Shown here one piece after another: positions 18,079 to 31,218 of a DNA stretch of 64,000 bases. Every line of letters begins with the position of its first letter. Positions within the stretch are counted from its first letter, which is position 1. The stretch lies in NCBI GenBank assembly GCA_036571765.1, contig BROE01000007.1, forward strand, positions 8,062,026 through 8,126,025, in the 5' to 3' direction. A program made the translations under genes and the position numbers. Source of the DNA: Plecoglossus altivelis (lineage: Eukaryota; Chordata; Actinopteri; Osmeriformes; Plecoglossidae). Below the pieces are notes generated by a model. That model was given only the letters and a program-made list of their open reading frames with translations, was not told where the DNA came from and did not search any database.

Positions 18079-21000
18079 CCGTGTGCAGCCTCCACATGAA
18101 TGTTTCAAAAGACGTGTTTCAAACAAGCCCATCCACCCACATAGTAGAGCTGGGTAGTAAACAAACCCTGAGATCAGCCTAAAAACAGTTACATCATCTT
18201 GGCCATTGAACCATCTGTTCTACCGCCCCATTCTTCTCCCTCCCTCATGAACAGAGCTAAACTCATGTCAACTCCTTAAGTCAACCCCTTAAAGTGCCTT
18301 TTATGATGAAGGATGTTGACCAGTGGCACAATAAACCTAGCACTGAACATAGTAGCCTTGAAACTTAATATCAGGATCATCTAACAACCTGCAAGAACTT
18401 CGCTACAGTCATTAAGAATTACGGTAAATCCCAATAACATCTCACTGTTGAACATCCACAAACCGAGATGTGCTTCACTGTCACTGATGAGCCTTTAGGG
18501 GGCAGTATAATATTGTTGTGTTGGTTTGTTCAGTATTTGATCTCCCATCCTGCTCTAGATGTTGTTTGTGTAATCTGTGCCCTCATGAAAATGACTTGCT
18601 CTACTCCCTAAAACTCAGTCTCTGTACTTGACACACATTGATGATGTCATCGTTACTGTCCATGAAACTCGAACCTGTTTGAACCTGGCGTGTTCACCTG
18701 CAGGACGTGAACACGCCACCTCTCGTGGTCTGATCTCCTCGTGCACCTCTCCCCATCACAACTGTAAAAAGGAGCTTAGCACAGCAGTGCTTTGCGTCGT
18801 GTGCAGGTTCCTGACAGCGTTACAGTAGGCATGCCTCTGCGAATGACACGAGAACAGCTTGAGATTGATAGCAGGCTTGAGAGGGAAATAAGAGGAGTTA
18901 GTTCAAGCTGAGGAGCGAGCCTGGGACTCCCCTCTCTCCCCATCATTAGGAGCCAGACACGGGGAGGGGGGGGGGAGGGAGTCCTCTCATATACTACAGA
19001 CGTCTCAGCTTACTGTAGTGATATTGTGGTTCTTCCCAGTCTACACACTGCCTGGAGTTTCATCTGTATGAGAGAGGAAAGATTGATTAGGTGTTTGTGT
19101 GGGCCCCAAATTCACAGCACTGTCAACACGAAGATGCTATTCGTATTTATAGACAATAATAATTATAGATTTTTGGTAAAAAAGATAGGGAGAAGAGACA
19201 CAAAGAGAGAAAAATCTATGAGAGCGAGAGAGAGGGAGACAGAGAGAGAGCGACAGCTGCTCCCAACAAACATATTAAAATGTAATATCTCCACAAACAA
19301 GGGCACACAACAGGTTAAAAAACTGTTATGACACAATCTGAGAATCAACAACTCACACAAACACGTTTTCTTGAGCCTTGGTTGTTACTTGGTTGTTAGT
19401 GAAGAACCCAGGAGAAGAGAAGTCACATAGACTAACTGTAAGCCCAGATTTCTATTGCTCAAACAAGTCAAGCTGCCTCACAGAGAAGAACACTAATGAT
19501 ACATTCAATGTTAATTACTTTGTTTACGTAATAGGAAGCTGATTACCAAAAAAGAAGAGACCTACTTTTCCAGGGCCCCATTTGCATATTTCCATGTGAC
19601 AAACTGAAAAAGCAAAGCACACATACATCATAGCAGCATTCACATGGTCAAGACAAAACACCAAAAGCTGAGGGAAATAGAAAGGAGGGGAGAAAATTCC
19701 ATTAAAGCAAATGTATGGCTTTTATAAGAGCCATGAACAAGCCTGCCTGCCTGTCAGATCCAGTTTAGCAAATCACTGTGACGCTGAATGGCAATAAAGC
19801 AGGGAGAGAAATGTGGAGTTTGGAGGTAAAGGAGAGAAAAGGAGGGAGGGTGACAGAGATATGGAAAAAGAGATAAAGAAAGATGGAGAGAGATATATTG
19901 AAAGAGGGAGAGAGAAAGAAAGAAAGAGAGAGAGAAAGAAAGAATCATCTTCCTTCTACTTTGACGTGGTTTGTCAGAAAGCATATTAGATGAATAATTC
20001 AGTTAGGTCTGGCTGCATAGACAGACACACACACACACAAGCACACACACACACAAGCACACATGCACGCACACACAAGCGCACCAGCACACACACACAC
20101 AAGCACACATGCACGCACACAGACAGCTTAGGGGTTGGAAGAGGGTGTCAGTAGGTGACAGGGGAGTGCAGGCTAGAGTAGATGTCAGTGAATCATTAGC
20201 AGGAGGGGATGAGAGACACTGGACTTGGGGACAGGCTCTGAGGAAACATTAACATATCGTCACACAGTCACTTCTGACTCAGACAAAACTGATGAAAACT
20301 CGGAGCGTTGTGTTACCAAAGGATAACGTTGTGACTAGGAACAAGGTTGCATCTACCCATGTTCCCTTGGATCCTCTCCTAGTTTCCCAGTTCACCAAAT
20401 CACACTTCACAGAGCAATATAAACCCTAGGACATCTTTCTTTTAGTGAAGGAGCCAAGCTGAGAGGTGGGAATGGAATCAGAACAAGAGCTTTTACATTC
20501 TGATGAGATACGGTAGAATTGATTGAAGAAAAATCTGATGTCGGAGCAGTCTGCAGCAAAACTGGTCAAATGGTTTCTGGTGCGGGGAACATTGCAGCAA
20601 GAACAGTTTGTCTCCTCTGTGCGTGCTCATGTTCACACTTGCATTGTGATAGCCTACTTGTTTATTTTGAAGGATTAGGCCTGATTTGGGGATTCTGATT
20701 TCGAAGAAAGCTGCTTTTCAGAACCATGGCAAGGAGAGGATGAGGAGAACGGAGAGAGTAAAGAACAATTAGCCGATCACCCACCTCCTTCCTCACTCCC
20801 TCTCCGAGACGCAGTCTCATTCTCTACCCTAACTGCCTCCTCTCTTCTGCCCCCTCACTCTTTGTTTCTGATATGTCAGACACATTCAATGGAAGTGAAA
20901 GGCTCCTCTGATGCAGGAGCTCTAGAACATTCAGGCGTGTCTCTGCCAGCAACACAGTAGCGATTTCAGATGAGGTCTGACCCTTCAAGTAGGCCTGCAA

Positions 21001-24000
21001 ATGTAGTTCTTGATGTTACTTTCAAAGACATTAACTTCGTTTGAACCAAAAATAGACACACACACGGAGACAAGGCACACGCACACAGACATACAAACTT
21101 GACACATTAAATCCCTGATAGCTGTCAAGTTGCTGATAGAGTGAGTCAAAGGCTAAGGAGGATTTAAAACATTAGTATTCCTTCTTAATGCCACCTAATC
21201 CAAACAACAACATTACAGTATGCAGTTAGAACATTGAGCAGAGGAGGAGATGGATGCCAGGGATATTCAGTGTGGGAAAAGACAGGTAGGATTAATAAAC
21301 ATAGTAAAGAGGCGGGTTAGATTAGAGTGTGTTTTGAGGGATCATTTTTAGTGTAGATGTCCAACCGTCAACTGCTAAATCATCAGAGTACAGGCGGTTT
21401 AGAAGCATGCCAGATTGGATTTACCTGTTTCTAATAGCACATACTTTACGGACAGAGCTCAATTAATTAGCTACACAGGAGGATTATAGTTGCTGTCAAC
21501 ATGCTAAGCACACGCAATAACTTGAGCAAACACCATGGAGGAGAGTCCGGAGGCAAGAATCCCAGCCATGTGACAGGGTACAGGTGGGACTGCTAGATAG
21601 TCTAATCAGCTTTATGTACCTTAGTGGACCCAGAGTTAGAGTTATGTCAAGTTACTCTTCTATTAGAGGCCAGAGGACGTTGCTGTGGTTCAAGGCTAAC
21701 TGATCTCAGACCTGAAGTTTCAACTCAGAGCGGAGCCAGGGCCTGCCTCATAGCGAGAGCAGAGTTCCAAACCACGCAGGCTGCACATCCCTTGAGCTGT
21801 GTTCGTGATGTTTATCCATTCTACACGGCACTGTACCCCGCCGCCTAGAGATGCTGGGGATCATATTCATATTTGGAGGGATGTTTTAGACCCGGGAGGT
21901 GCGCGAGACATCTTTAGCGATGCGCCGCACGTCGTACTCACTACCGCCCGTCATTTCAGCCTGTTCTTCTCTCCCCACGTATCTATCTAATGTTCCCCAC
22001 ACTTTATTGCTTTCTGAAATGGCTCCATTAGTGTCGAGGCCCGCGGTAATGGCATGCAGATGGGCTGTCGACAAAGCAAGCTGTCCAAGTTGTGAGGTAC
22101 GTTTGATTGACAGCAAGGGAAGTCATACCTACCTCTTGTACGGTTTGGCCTGTCCCCTGTGAGAAAATAATATTAGAGGTAGGTAGACTATCACACTTCT
22201 CTAAAACTAACAGATTGATGACTATTTGGTGCCGTAGAAACTGGTAGACCAGTTTCTATTTCTACGTAATGAAACTAATATGTTGCAAAACACAAGCAGG
22301 TGGCTGCTTCGAAAGAAAGGTGGCTGTTTGTTGCATGTTAAACCTGTTAGAGAGCTCCGGCACTGACTTAGGGAGAGTGGGAGTCCGGTCGGTGGTGTGA
22401 AGAACGGCATCGTTGGTAAATGTCAGAGAGAGCCTTCTGTTCCTCACTCTGACTAAGAGCACAACGTAGAAAGTTCTAGTTCTCTGACACCTTGAGAATA
22501 AACAGCACAACTAGAGACTTGGATAGCGTGGCTCAAAATGTTCTCATGACCACATTCTACACATCCATCTGAAATGATAGATCCCTGAAGGAATCTTAGG
22601 TCTTCCCTGTGGGAGAACCCCTTTCATTCTTGTGAGAATCTATTGGTGAAATGATTCCAGATAGAAACTTACTTTGACTAAATGAGTCCCCCCCCCCCAC
22701 ACCCGCTCCCCCCAAGGGTACCTCTAGAGAGACAGCCAATTACAGAACACAGTGGGAGCTGGAGGAATGGGTCACTGGATTTAAGGAGTTTTCACTTTCC
22801 ATCATCACAGGCAGGAGACTCAGTGCTCTTACATCACTCACATCAAGGTCCTCTACACCTGAAGCCATTCCGGTCAGTCATGCACCTTAGCTCCCTGTCA
22901 GGAACCATGCTGACACTGACTGGCTTCTATCAGACCAAAAAGTTCCTCGGCTACACAGTCACGGCTGAGAAGGAGCCCGAAAAAACGAGGGAGGGGAAAT
23001 TGTATTAGCCTCAGCCCTCAGTCACACAAGATCCTCACATGGAGAGCTCCACCAGTTAAGAAAGCTGTTAAAGGATCTGAGGAAGCAGAGAGCCTCAGGG
23101 TCTGACTGTTCTGCTCGAGGATTTGGGAGGAAGTAAGAAAACATCAGCACACTGGGACAATGCACCCAGACTCTGGAAGAATGATGTGTCTTTGATTCTG
23201 ACAGGAGGTGTCTGTACTCGGTTAGAGAGTGATTGTAAGGAAATGACAAGAGGTAGTCAAGGTAAACTGTTTTACCTCAATGTGAATACAGCATGTTCAC
23301 CACCAAGCAGGAGGTGCAGGCTGCTTGGTGCCTCTCTGGTCCCCAGATGGTCTCCTCTCTCTGGGGCGCGCTGCCAAGACTGTGGCATCCCAACGCCAGG
23401 CCTCGATAGGACACACTGAGAGTCGTTTACTCAGCCAACACCTGTGGACCCTTTGAACACAAATGAAACCACACAAAAAAAAACGGACAAATACGTGTAT
23501 TGACAAGCAGAGGTTTATGGTTCCGGAGGGTGAGTCATGCTCAATCTGGCCCCAGCAGAGAGTGTCAAATCGACAGACTGACAGCAGACTTGTTGGTGTT
23601 TCCAAGATTGAGAGGGGTATTCGCTGGCGTCATCACCATGCTGGCTACCCACACACTGCATGCTGAGGCTTCTATAAGTGGACACTGGGAGTGGTCAGAT
23701 GCTGGTAGTAGCAGTCTATTATGGAGCGCCAGCGCATAAGTGCAAACTACTGGGGCCGTTTCAATAGGAAATGTTCCACTGAAGTCTTGGAAACCCTCAA
23801 TTTGGTCTTATTTTAAAAGTAAATAAACCTAAACCCTATTAACCTTTGAACAGGTAATAATAATCCAGGGTTGTTAACCGCATTGTAATAAATCACTTGA
23901 TGTAATGAAAGTCTCACCATCAAGACACAATTCTAATTTGGAGGAACCATTCTGAATGAATGAGAGCAGTCAACCATTAGAAGGAACTGTTACATCCATA

Positions 24001-24475
24001 ATAAAGAAATAACTTTCTCCGTTCCAGTCTGTAATGTCGGCCCTGGCTCACAGACCATGTCATTTTACTGTTCCATTTTCCATTTCGATAACTGTCATTT
24101 CAACAGATTTTCATTATGCCTTTAGAATGGCTTGTGACAGACCACCCTATCAGCCCCCAGGTCTTAAGCTTGCATTGCATAATGACTCTGAAAGGGTTCT
24201 GTGCTCCATAAAAGAGGCAAGATAAACGTACAGACGGTCAAATGGTTATGGAGGATGTATGTTTCGCTTTAGCAGATGAGCTGAAGTCTGGCTACTGGAG
24301 AGGCAGTTGTGCTGTAGTGACGCGCGCGTGTGTGTGTGTGTGTGTACATGGCGGCCCAAGGGTCACTGACACATGGCAGGTTGGATCGATAAACAGCAGC
24401 TAGCTTTCGACAGCCAGCACAGGGTGAATCCCTGGGACCAACAGACACCAGAGAGGTCAGAGACAACCTGTTTGT

Positions 24476-24570
24476 GAGAGAGGGAGAGAGACGGAGAGCA
24501 AGAGAGAGAAAGGGGGGGAGAGAGGGAGAGCGAGAAAGGGGGAGGAGAGAGGGAGAGCGAGAGAGGGAAG
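24476..24570 (+). repeat. GA-rich microsatellite
   Basis: GAGAGGGAGAGCGAGA-type purine tract downstream of cpped1. Confidence 0.9.
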
Positions 24571-24682
24571 AATGAGAGAGATAGAGAGTGAAGGGTAGAG
24601 GAGGGTGATGGAGATAATGGCAGGTTGTATGTATTGAATCAACATCACAAAGACAGAATCATTTGATTGTATGAAATCAATA

Positions 24683-24688
24683 TTTATT
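24683..24688 (-). terminator. Candidate cpped1 polyadenylation signal
   Basis: TTTATT on the plus strand is AATAAA on the minus strand. A second copy lies at about 24862-24867. Either implies a 3' UTR of about 0.9-1.1 kb. Confidence 0.4.
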
Positions 24689-25755
24689 AAAAGCACACCA
24701 GCTCATGAAAGTATTCAAATGAACTGATATTACACAACAAACATTATGAAAATAGCCAGGTTGTCTCATAAAAATCTTACAAATGACATTGAAAACAATG
24801 TTCGTAATGATCCCAGTATGGGCTAAGGATATGATAACATAACACAGCAACCAGGAAATAGTTTATTGACTGAGAGCCCATCATTTTTTTAACCAACACA
24901 CACATATGTAGACAAACACATCAGATGTATAAAATAGGGTCAACCATGTGTGGAAATCCACCGCCCAACTCACTCACACACTCGCGCACAGGAAATGGTC
25001 ATCGTGGACCACAGCTGTGCCTCTCAGGCTGCCATGGCAACGTGTTACGTTGACAGTGGGCAGGGTGAGTGGGGGTGTGAGCAGAGTCATTCTGGGCCAC
25101 AGAGTCACACATCGACCAACCCACACAAACACCCACCCTCTCTACCTCCCTCCCTCCCTTTCTCTCTATCCATCCATCCCACACTGTTTGTTTCAGACAT
25201 TCGGTGCTGCTAGATAGTTAAAACAGTCATCTGAACACAAGAAAAGGCTGGCCAAAAACATACACAGGAATACAGACATCAAACACAGTTACCTCTACAA
25301 GGGTTTGTTTACTTTGTTAGACATTGTAGTGGACAGACAGGACTAGTTCAAACACTATCTTATACATCTTATACAGAGGATCGAGACACTAGTTTGCCTG
25401 GAACCTCTGAACGTTAGGATGGTCTGTAAGTACGCTGCCATGGGCTAGTACTGGTCATTGCTACAGGGAGAGATGACTGTAGCTGTATACTGGGGTGTAC
25501 GCTTGTCACAGCAAGGCTCTGTGGCCAAAGTCTTTCTCAACATGTAGTGTTTATTTCCTCTGTCACCAAGGCAGAGTGTATGAATTACAAAAGACATTCA
25601 ATAGGCTACAACAGGAAACAAATCAATGCCCTGCCTGGATAGCAATAGGGAAGAGAAACATTGCTTGTACTGCCTGTTGCACTTCATCATTGGTCAGGCT
25701 TGCATAGTTGACTACTTGTATTGGTCAGGCTCAAAGTGGATTTTTCTCTTAATGG

Positions 25756-25982
25756 TCAGGCCTGCAGCAACTTCCTCAGGTCATCGTCCATGCCCCGCCC
25801 AGCCAGCTGCTCCAGACTGTAGTAGCGGTGGATGATGTCATCAGCAGTCACAATCACCACCCTGACCCCATGGGTGTCTTCGCCCAGCTGGCAGCCAATA
25901 GCAGAGCTCACCACCATGTCTAGACCCTCGCAGAACCCCCCTGCGTTACGATGGTAGTGGCCCGAGAACACCGCCTTCACAC
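25756..25982 (-). CDS. cpped1: cpped1 exon 5
   Basis: Encodes VKAVFSGHYHRNAGGFCEGL, then DMVVSSAIGCQLG, ending LRKLLQA and TGA at 25758-25756. The acceptor is CTTTCCAG. Confidence 0.96.
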
Positions 25983-26667
25983 CTGGAAAGTGAAGGAGCG
26001 CAAGGAGGAGATGAGGATGGAGGCGGGAGGTGAAGATGAAAGCAGTTGAATGTTGTAGGAGGTCAAAAGAGGAGGAGAGGTGAAGAGAGGGAAAAGGAGA
26101 ACAGTCATTTCAATCGGTTCAGCTCCATTTGAATCAAATACGCTTGAGCAAAATAAGCGAAATGTCTTTTCTGTATAATGGGCATGTGTGTTGTGTCGTA
26201 ACACAATGTTAGAGCCACGTGTCAAGTTATCTATACTACATATGTATGAAGACACTATACTGAATTTTAACAAGCTGTCTCTGAACTCTAGTCCTACTCC
26301 CCTATTACACCCCAAGTTGTGTCGTCCAATCCAAGCATCCTAACACCAGGAAGTGGAGCAGCATGTTCTGCCTAACTAGAAGTGGCATGTTACTAGCAGG
26401 GGGACTGTTTAGTTTAGTTCCCTGGGCTGCGCTGTGTCGGTGTCATGGCAGAAACCACTGCTGATCTAAAACACTTCGGTCCACTTCCTGTCTCAATGCA
26501 TATGCAACGCACATTGTAACATATGCAAATTGCCCTTGATAAGGGTTCTGCTTGCCATATGATGGCAATACATTCAAATTAGCTCCATTTAGCAGTAGAA
26601 TGAGATCATTGCCTTATCTGTCAAATCGTCTGCACACTGCCCTCATAAAACCTGATGAGAGGGAGGC

Positions 26668-26732
<65 letters not shown>

Positions 26733-28054
26733 GGAGGAGGGGAGTCATATATGGAGAGAATGTAGAAGAAAACAAGATAAATAAAGAGAGTTTACCATTC
26801 TCACTTTTTAAAATATTTTGCAACCTAAAACTTTGACTCTGGCATTTTTCAATTTATTTTCCTGTCCCGTCGTCATGGTTATTGAGATGGGGTGTTTTTG
26901 TGTGTGCGATGCCCTGCAGCACTGCTGCCACATCGCTCCTTTCGCAAAGAGAACAAGTAGCGGACTGATGGAACACACTCACCCAGCCTTACTACCCCTC
27001 GGAATTAAAGAAGCAAATGACTTCTCTGCTTTCGTAAGGGGAGCGTGTGCGTGCGTGCGTGCGTGTGTGTGTGTGTGTGACAGAGGAGAGAGAAGCAGAG
27101 CATGCATGATGTACACACTGTTAGGCAGTCTTCAGTGATCTGCCAGGTTTTAATAGAGGAAGAGAAGATGGGGAGCTTCCCAGTGAAGCTGCAGTGAAAG
27201 ATGCCTGCAGCCGCACCTTGGAGGGATGCATCAGCCAACCGTGGCAACAAACAGCTTAAACCTTAACCAAACCTGGCAACGCACTACCTGTTCCGTAGCC
27301 AAACCTGGCAACAAAGCCCATGTAAACACCTTAATTACACTGTAAGACACCGGTCTGTCCCAGATTTCGGTACAATTCTTTTTTAACATCTTTTTTCACT
27401 CCAGTCGCATATCAAGGACCTCTACATCAGCTTCTTCCTCCCATCGCTAGATCCCAGATCTGATGGATATCTGCTGATATTAATAGCCCAAACAATCCAG
27501 CTGCAGAGGCAGCCCACACCGGACCACTGCATAATGAATGCGTCGAAACGTAGATGGAAACTGATGATCCAGACCGTGCGCTTTTCCCCCGGCTTCATTC
27601 GTTAGCAGGACTGGAGGGGATGGTTCTAGCGTTCCTGGGTTACGACAGTGCAGCACAGCGGGAGGTTGCCGGTGGCCCTGGGCAATTGCGTTTACAAGAG
27701 CTCCACACCTCTCTGCACGCGCTCACCCGACCATGGGGGTGGTGGTGTGTGTGTGTGTGTGTGTGTGTGGTGTAGGGGTGGGTCTGGCGATGCAGGGTTT
27801 GATAGTTGTGTCGTGTGTTTGTGTGGATGACAGCGCTGGTTGGTAGATGTGTGTATGTGTGTGATGGAGAGCAACATTAAAAGAGTAAGTGTGTGTATGA
27901 ATGAGGTGTCTGTGTTTTGAGGTATGTTGTCATGGTGGAATCTGTATGTACTGGTACAAGTACAGTATACATGAACAGTATACATGTAAAGTATGTACTG
28001 TATGTACTGTATGTATGTACAGTATGTACAGTGTGTAATGTATGTATGTATGTA

Positions 28055-28125
<71 letters not shown>

Positions 28126-31100
28126 ATGTATGTATGTATGTATGTATGTATGTATGTATGTATATATAAAAACTCTTAATCCTGTACAGTCCTCCACACT
28201 GGGATTATTCACTCAGCATCATTAGAATCAGCTTACAAAACAAAGCCAGAACTACAACATCAACAACAATACCAACAGAAACGAGAACAGAGGGAGATGT
28301 TTTCTCTAATCATAGAGATGACTCATCTACACTGTAACTGCAGAGGAGCTGTTCTCAAATTGGCTTTCATTACATACACTACCAACAGCCCCCCCCCTCC
28401 CCCCCAACCTTTCCACCACCCCACCACCACAAAGTGCTACCGCAACACTCTCCTATCTAGAGGGGGGGGGGAGACAGAAGGAAAGAGAGGGAGGTAAAGA
28501 GAGGGAGAGAGGGAAAATTAAGCTGCATTTATTCAGAAAACGGCTCAGGAGTGAACCAGCTGAAAAAGGCATTTACATTTTGGAAAAACCTTGTCTTGAC
28601 TCCCCAGACCTTAACTGTTGAGGCCACAGACATTTTCAGACGGCATCATTAATCAGCACCGAAGGGGCTCGTGATGGCAGCCTAGTGGCAGACCCTGGGC
28701 CTGTCTGGGTCATCCACAAATCTTCCTCTCTTCTTTCCCTCCCACCTCTCCCCCCAGCTCCCCTGTGCCTGTTTTACATCCATCCCTCTATATCCATCCC
28801 TCCCCTCTTCTCTCCTCCATCCTCTGTCCTTCCTCTATCCCTCATTCCATTGGCTGTTCCGTTTTCCACCTAGAGGTTCCATCTGTTTTCAGACAGCAGA
28901 CAGGTACAGGAGCGAAGCACCATCTCCCACCCTTGCACCGTCATGCATTCATAAACTCCATCTTAATTAGTAGGTGGAGCACTGACAGCTCGTTTTTCCA
29001 GCCCTCGCTCCTCACTACTCGTGTGGATTCAGCTGAGCGGGTGTTTGTGCCCTGCTCCATCAAAACATGCACTTTCTTGCCACTGCTAATAATTCCACAT
29101 CCATTCTGTGTCTCTGTGTGACTCCTATTTAGCTGTCAGACTCCGAGTTCCCAGCCTGGCTCCTGCTCTGGGTGATAGAGAGAGGACCATCTGAAGTGTG
29201 TTGATGGAGAGTAGACGAATTCCCCCTAAAAAAAACCCTACAGTAAGCAGGCAGGGAGACAGAAGTATTGAACGCCAGCAGAGGTAGATGACAGAGTCAG
29301 AGCTGAGGCCCGGCAGCTGGGAGAAGCTAAGCTGATCTGGCTGAACTGCTGCACAAACAGCTGGGTGTTAGGATGTACTGGGCTATTCTGCAGGTGGGCT
29401 GAGTTGGCTGAATAATAGATATGGATATCTCTGGATTAGCCTTCATTCATCTCCTCTTGCAGGCTTGGTGTTTGCTAAGGTTAAATAAATGAGACTTGTT
29501 AGTCGAGGAGAGGGAGTTTCTTTCCAGCTTCTCCCATCTTATTCTTATCGTCCGTCTTTGCTGTCTACAATCCCTCCCCAAACACTCTTGGTAATCACTG
29601 ATGTGTAAATGACTGGATAGGTCACAGCAGTTGTCTCCTTGTCGCTGTCACTCATTCTGCCTCTTCATATTAGAGATTGGGCGTCTCTCAAGGGTATGTC
29701 CCTTTTCTCTCTCCCTCTCTCTTTTTCTCTCTCCCTCCTTTACTCTCTCCCTTTCTCCATCCTCCTCTCCCTCAGTGTCTAAACATAGCCATCCCTGAAA
29801 CATCGGGAAAAGTGTGAGTCTGTCCGTAGGTGTGTGTGTGTGTGTCGGTGTGTGTGTCGGTGTGTGTGAGTGTGTGTGAGTGTGTGTGTGTGACAATGCG
29901 CTCACACGTGCGCACGCATGTTTGCATGTGCACAAAGGGAGGGTGTCATTAAAGTACTGGGCTGGAAATAATTCATCAGGCGAGCATGGCTGTGGGTAAT
30001 TTGCATGACAGAGAAAGCGAGGGAATGATGTACCAGAGCAAGGCCTTTCATCACCCTACCTGCTACAAATCACTCTCATCCATCACTCAAACCCCACAAT
30101 CCCCTTCTCTTGTCCTCCACGCACACACGCGCACACACACGCACTCACACACACAGAATGACTGATGACTGTAACTGTACTGTGTGTGTTCCCCACCTCC
30201 CCAAAGAACAGCGACAAAAATCTTACATCACAGTTATGCAGTGTTGCGTGTTAAATATATCATATTGAGAGAGAACAAGACAGAGCAACATTCATTCATC
30301 TATTGATGCTCGTTCAATTAGAGATGACTTCCTACGCCACGCGAAGAGCACTGCCTTGGCTCCACTGAGGCACACAAACAAACAAGCAAATCAGCACCAG
30401 GCCGCCGTCACAAAGCCCTCCGTCACTTCTGTCACTAGGTGGAGAATCCAGAGGATGTTTTCGCGTGGCGTGTTTGCGTCTCCGCACGTCCGCCGCGCAG
30501 CGTGGCCGCTTCCATGTCTGCTGGGTTCTGAGGTGACTCCTGTTACATCTCCACCCAACATCCTATTAAGGATATCACAATTCTCCATCTCTGCTCACTC
30601 CTGCACCTGTGGCCCCATCAACACGGCTCTCTGCTGTGAAACAATGAGGTAGATCAGGTGTAAGTGCCTCTTATCCAATACTCTCCTAGGAGAGAGAGAG
30701 AGGAGGGGGGTGCAGGGGGGGGAATGGGGTATTAAGTGTAGTGTGAGGTACTCTGTATCCATGAGTTACTATGGAAACTCCTAATATGTGTTTAATATCT
30801 GTAAGGATTGGGCCTGGATGCTGGGGCCGGGAGATGGGAAGGCCAGTTGGCGTCCAGTACCAGTGTCTGAGTAGTATATGTATAGTACCCTGAGTAGGTA
30901 GCAGGAATCTTTCTGACCATGGAACACACACACTTCGAAAAGAGTAAGGTTTCAACTAGAGACAAGACATTCCTTCGATGTCCATTACTGCTCAGTTACA
31001 TAGTGTAAACGTGGTATGGAGAGAACATGGGCTTGCAGGAAGTTGGCACTTCATTACTGCTACAGCCATCCATGCACAGCTGTGGAGCCTTGATAACATA

Positions 31101-31184
31101 AACACGGAGAATATTTCACTTAGCTACCAAGCCCCCCCCCCCACACACACACACACACACATACATACATACATACAAATGCAC

Positions 31185-31218
<34 letters not shown>

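Larger units (their letters stand above)
16820..24682. other. Intergenic spacer
   Basis: No coding exon, RNA gene or transposon recognised. It contains a 15-bp minisatellite (17930-18078), short inverted repeats (18686-18718, 22235-22258 and 23301-23330), interrupted CA tracts (20022-20116) and a GA tract (24476-24570). The rest looks like unique sequence. Confidence 0.6.

Noticed and set aside
21624..22162. Overlapping short open frames in the intergenic spacer
   Set aside because: No homology, splice structure or conserved motifs; length is within chance expectation.
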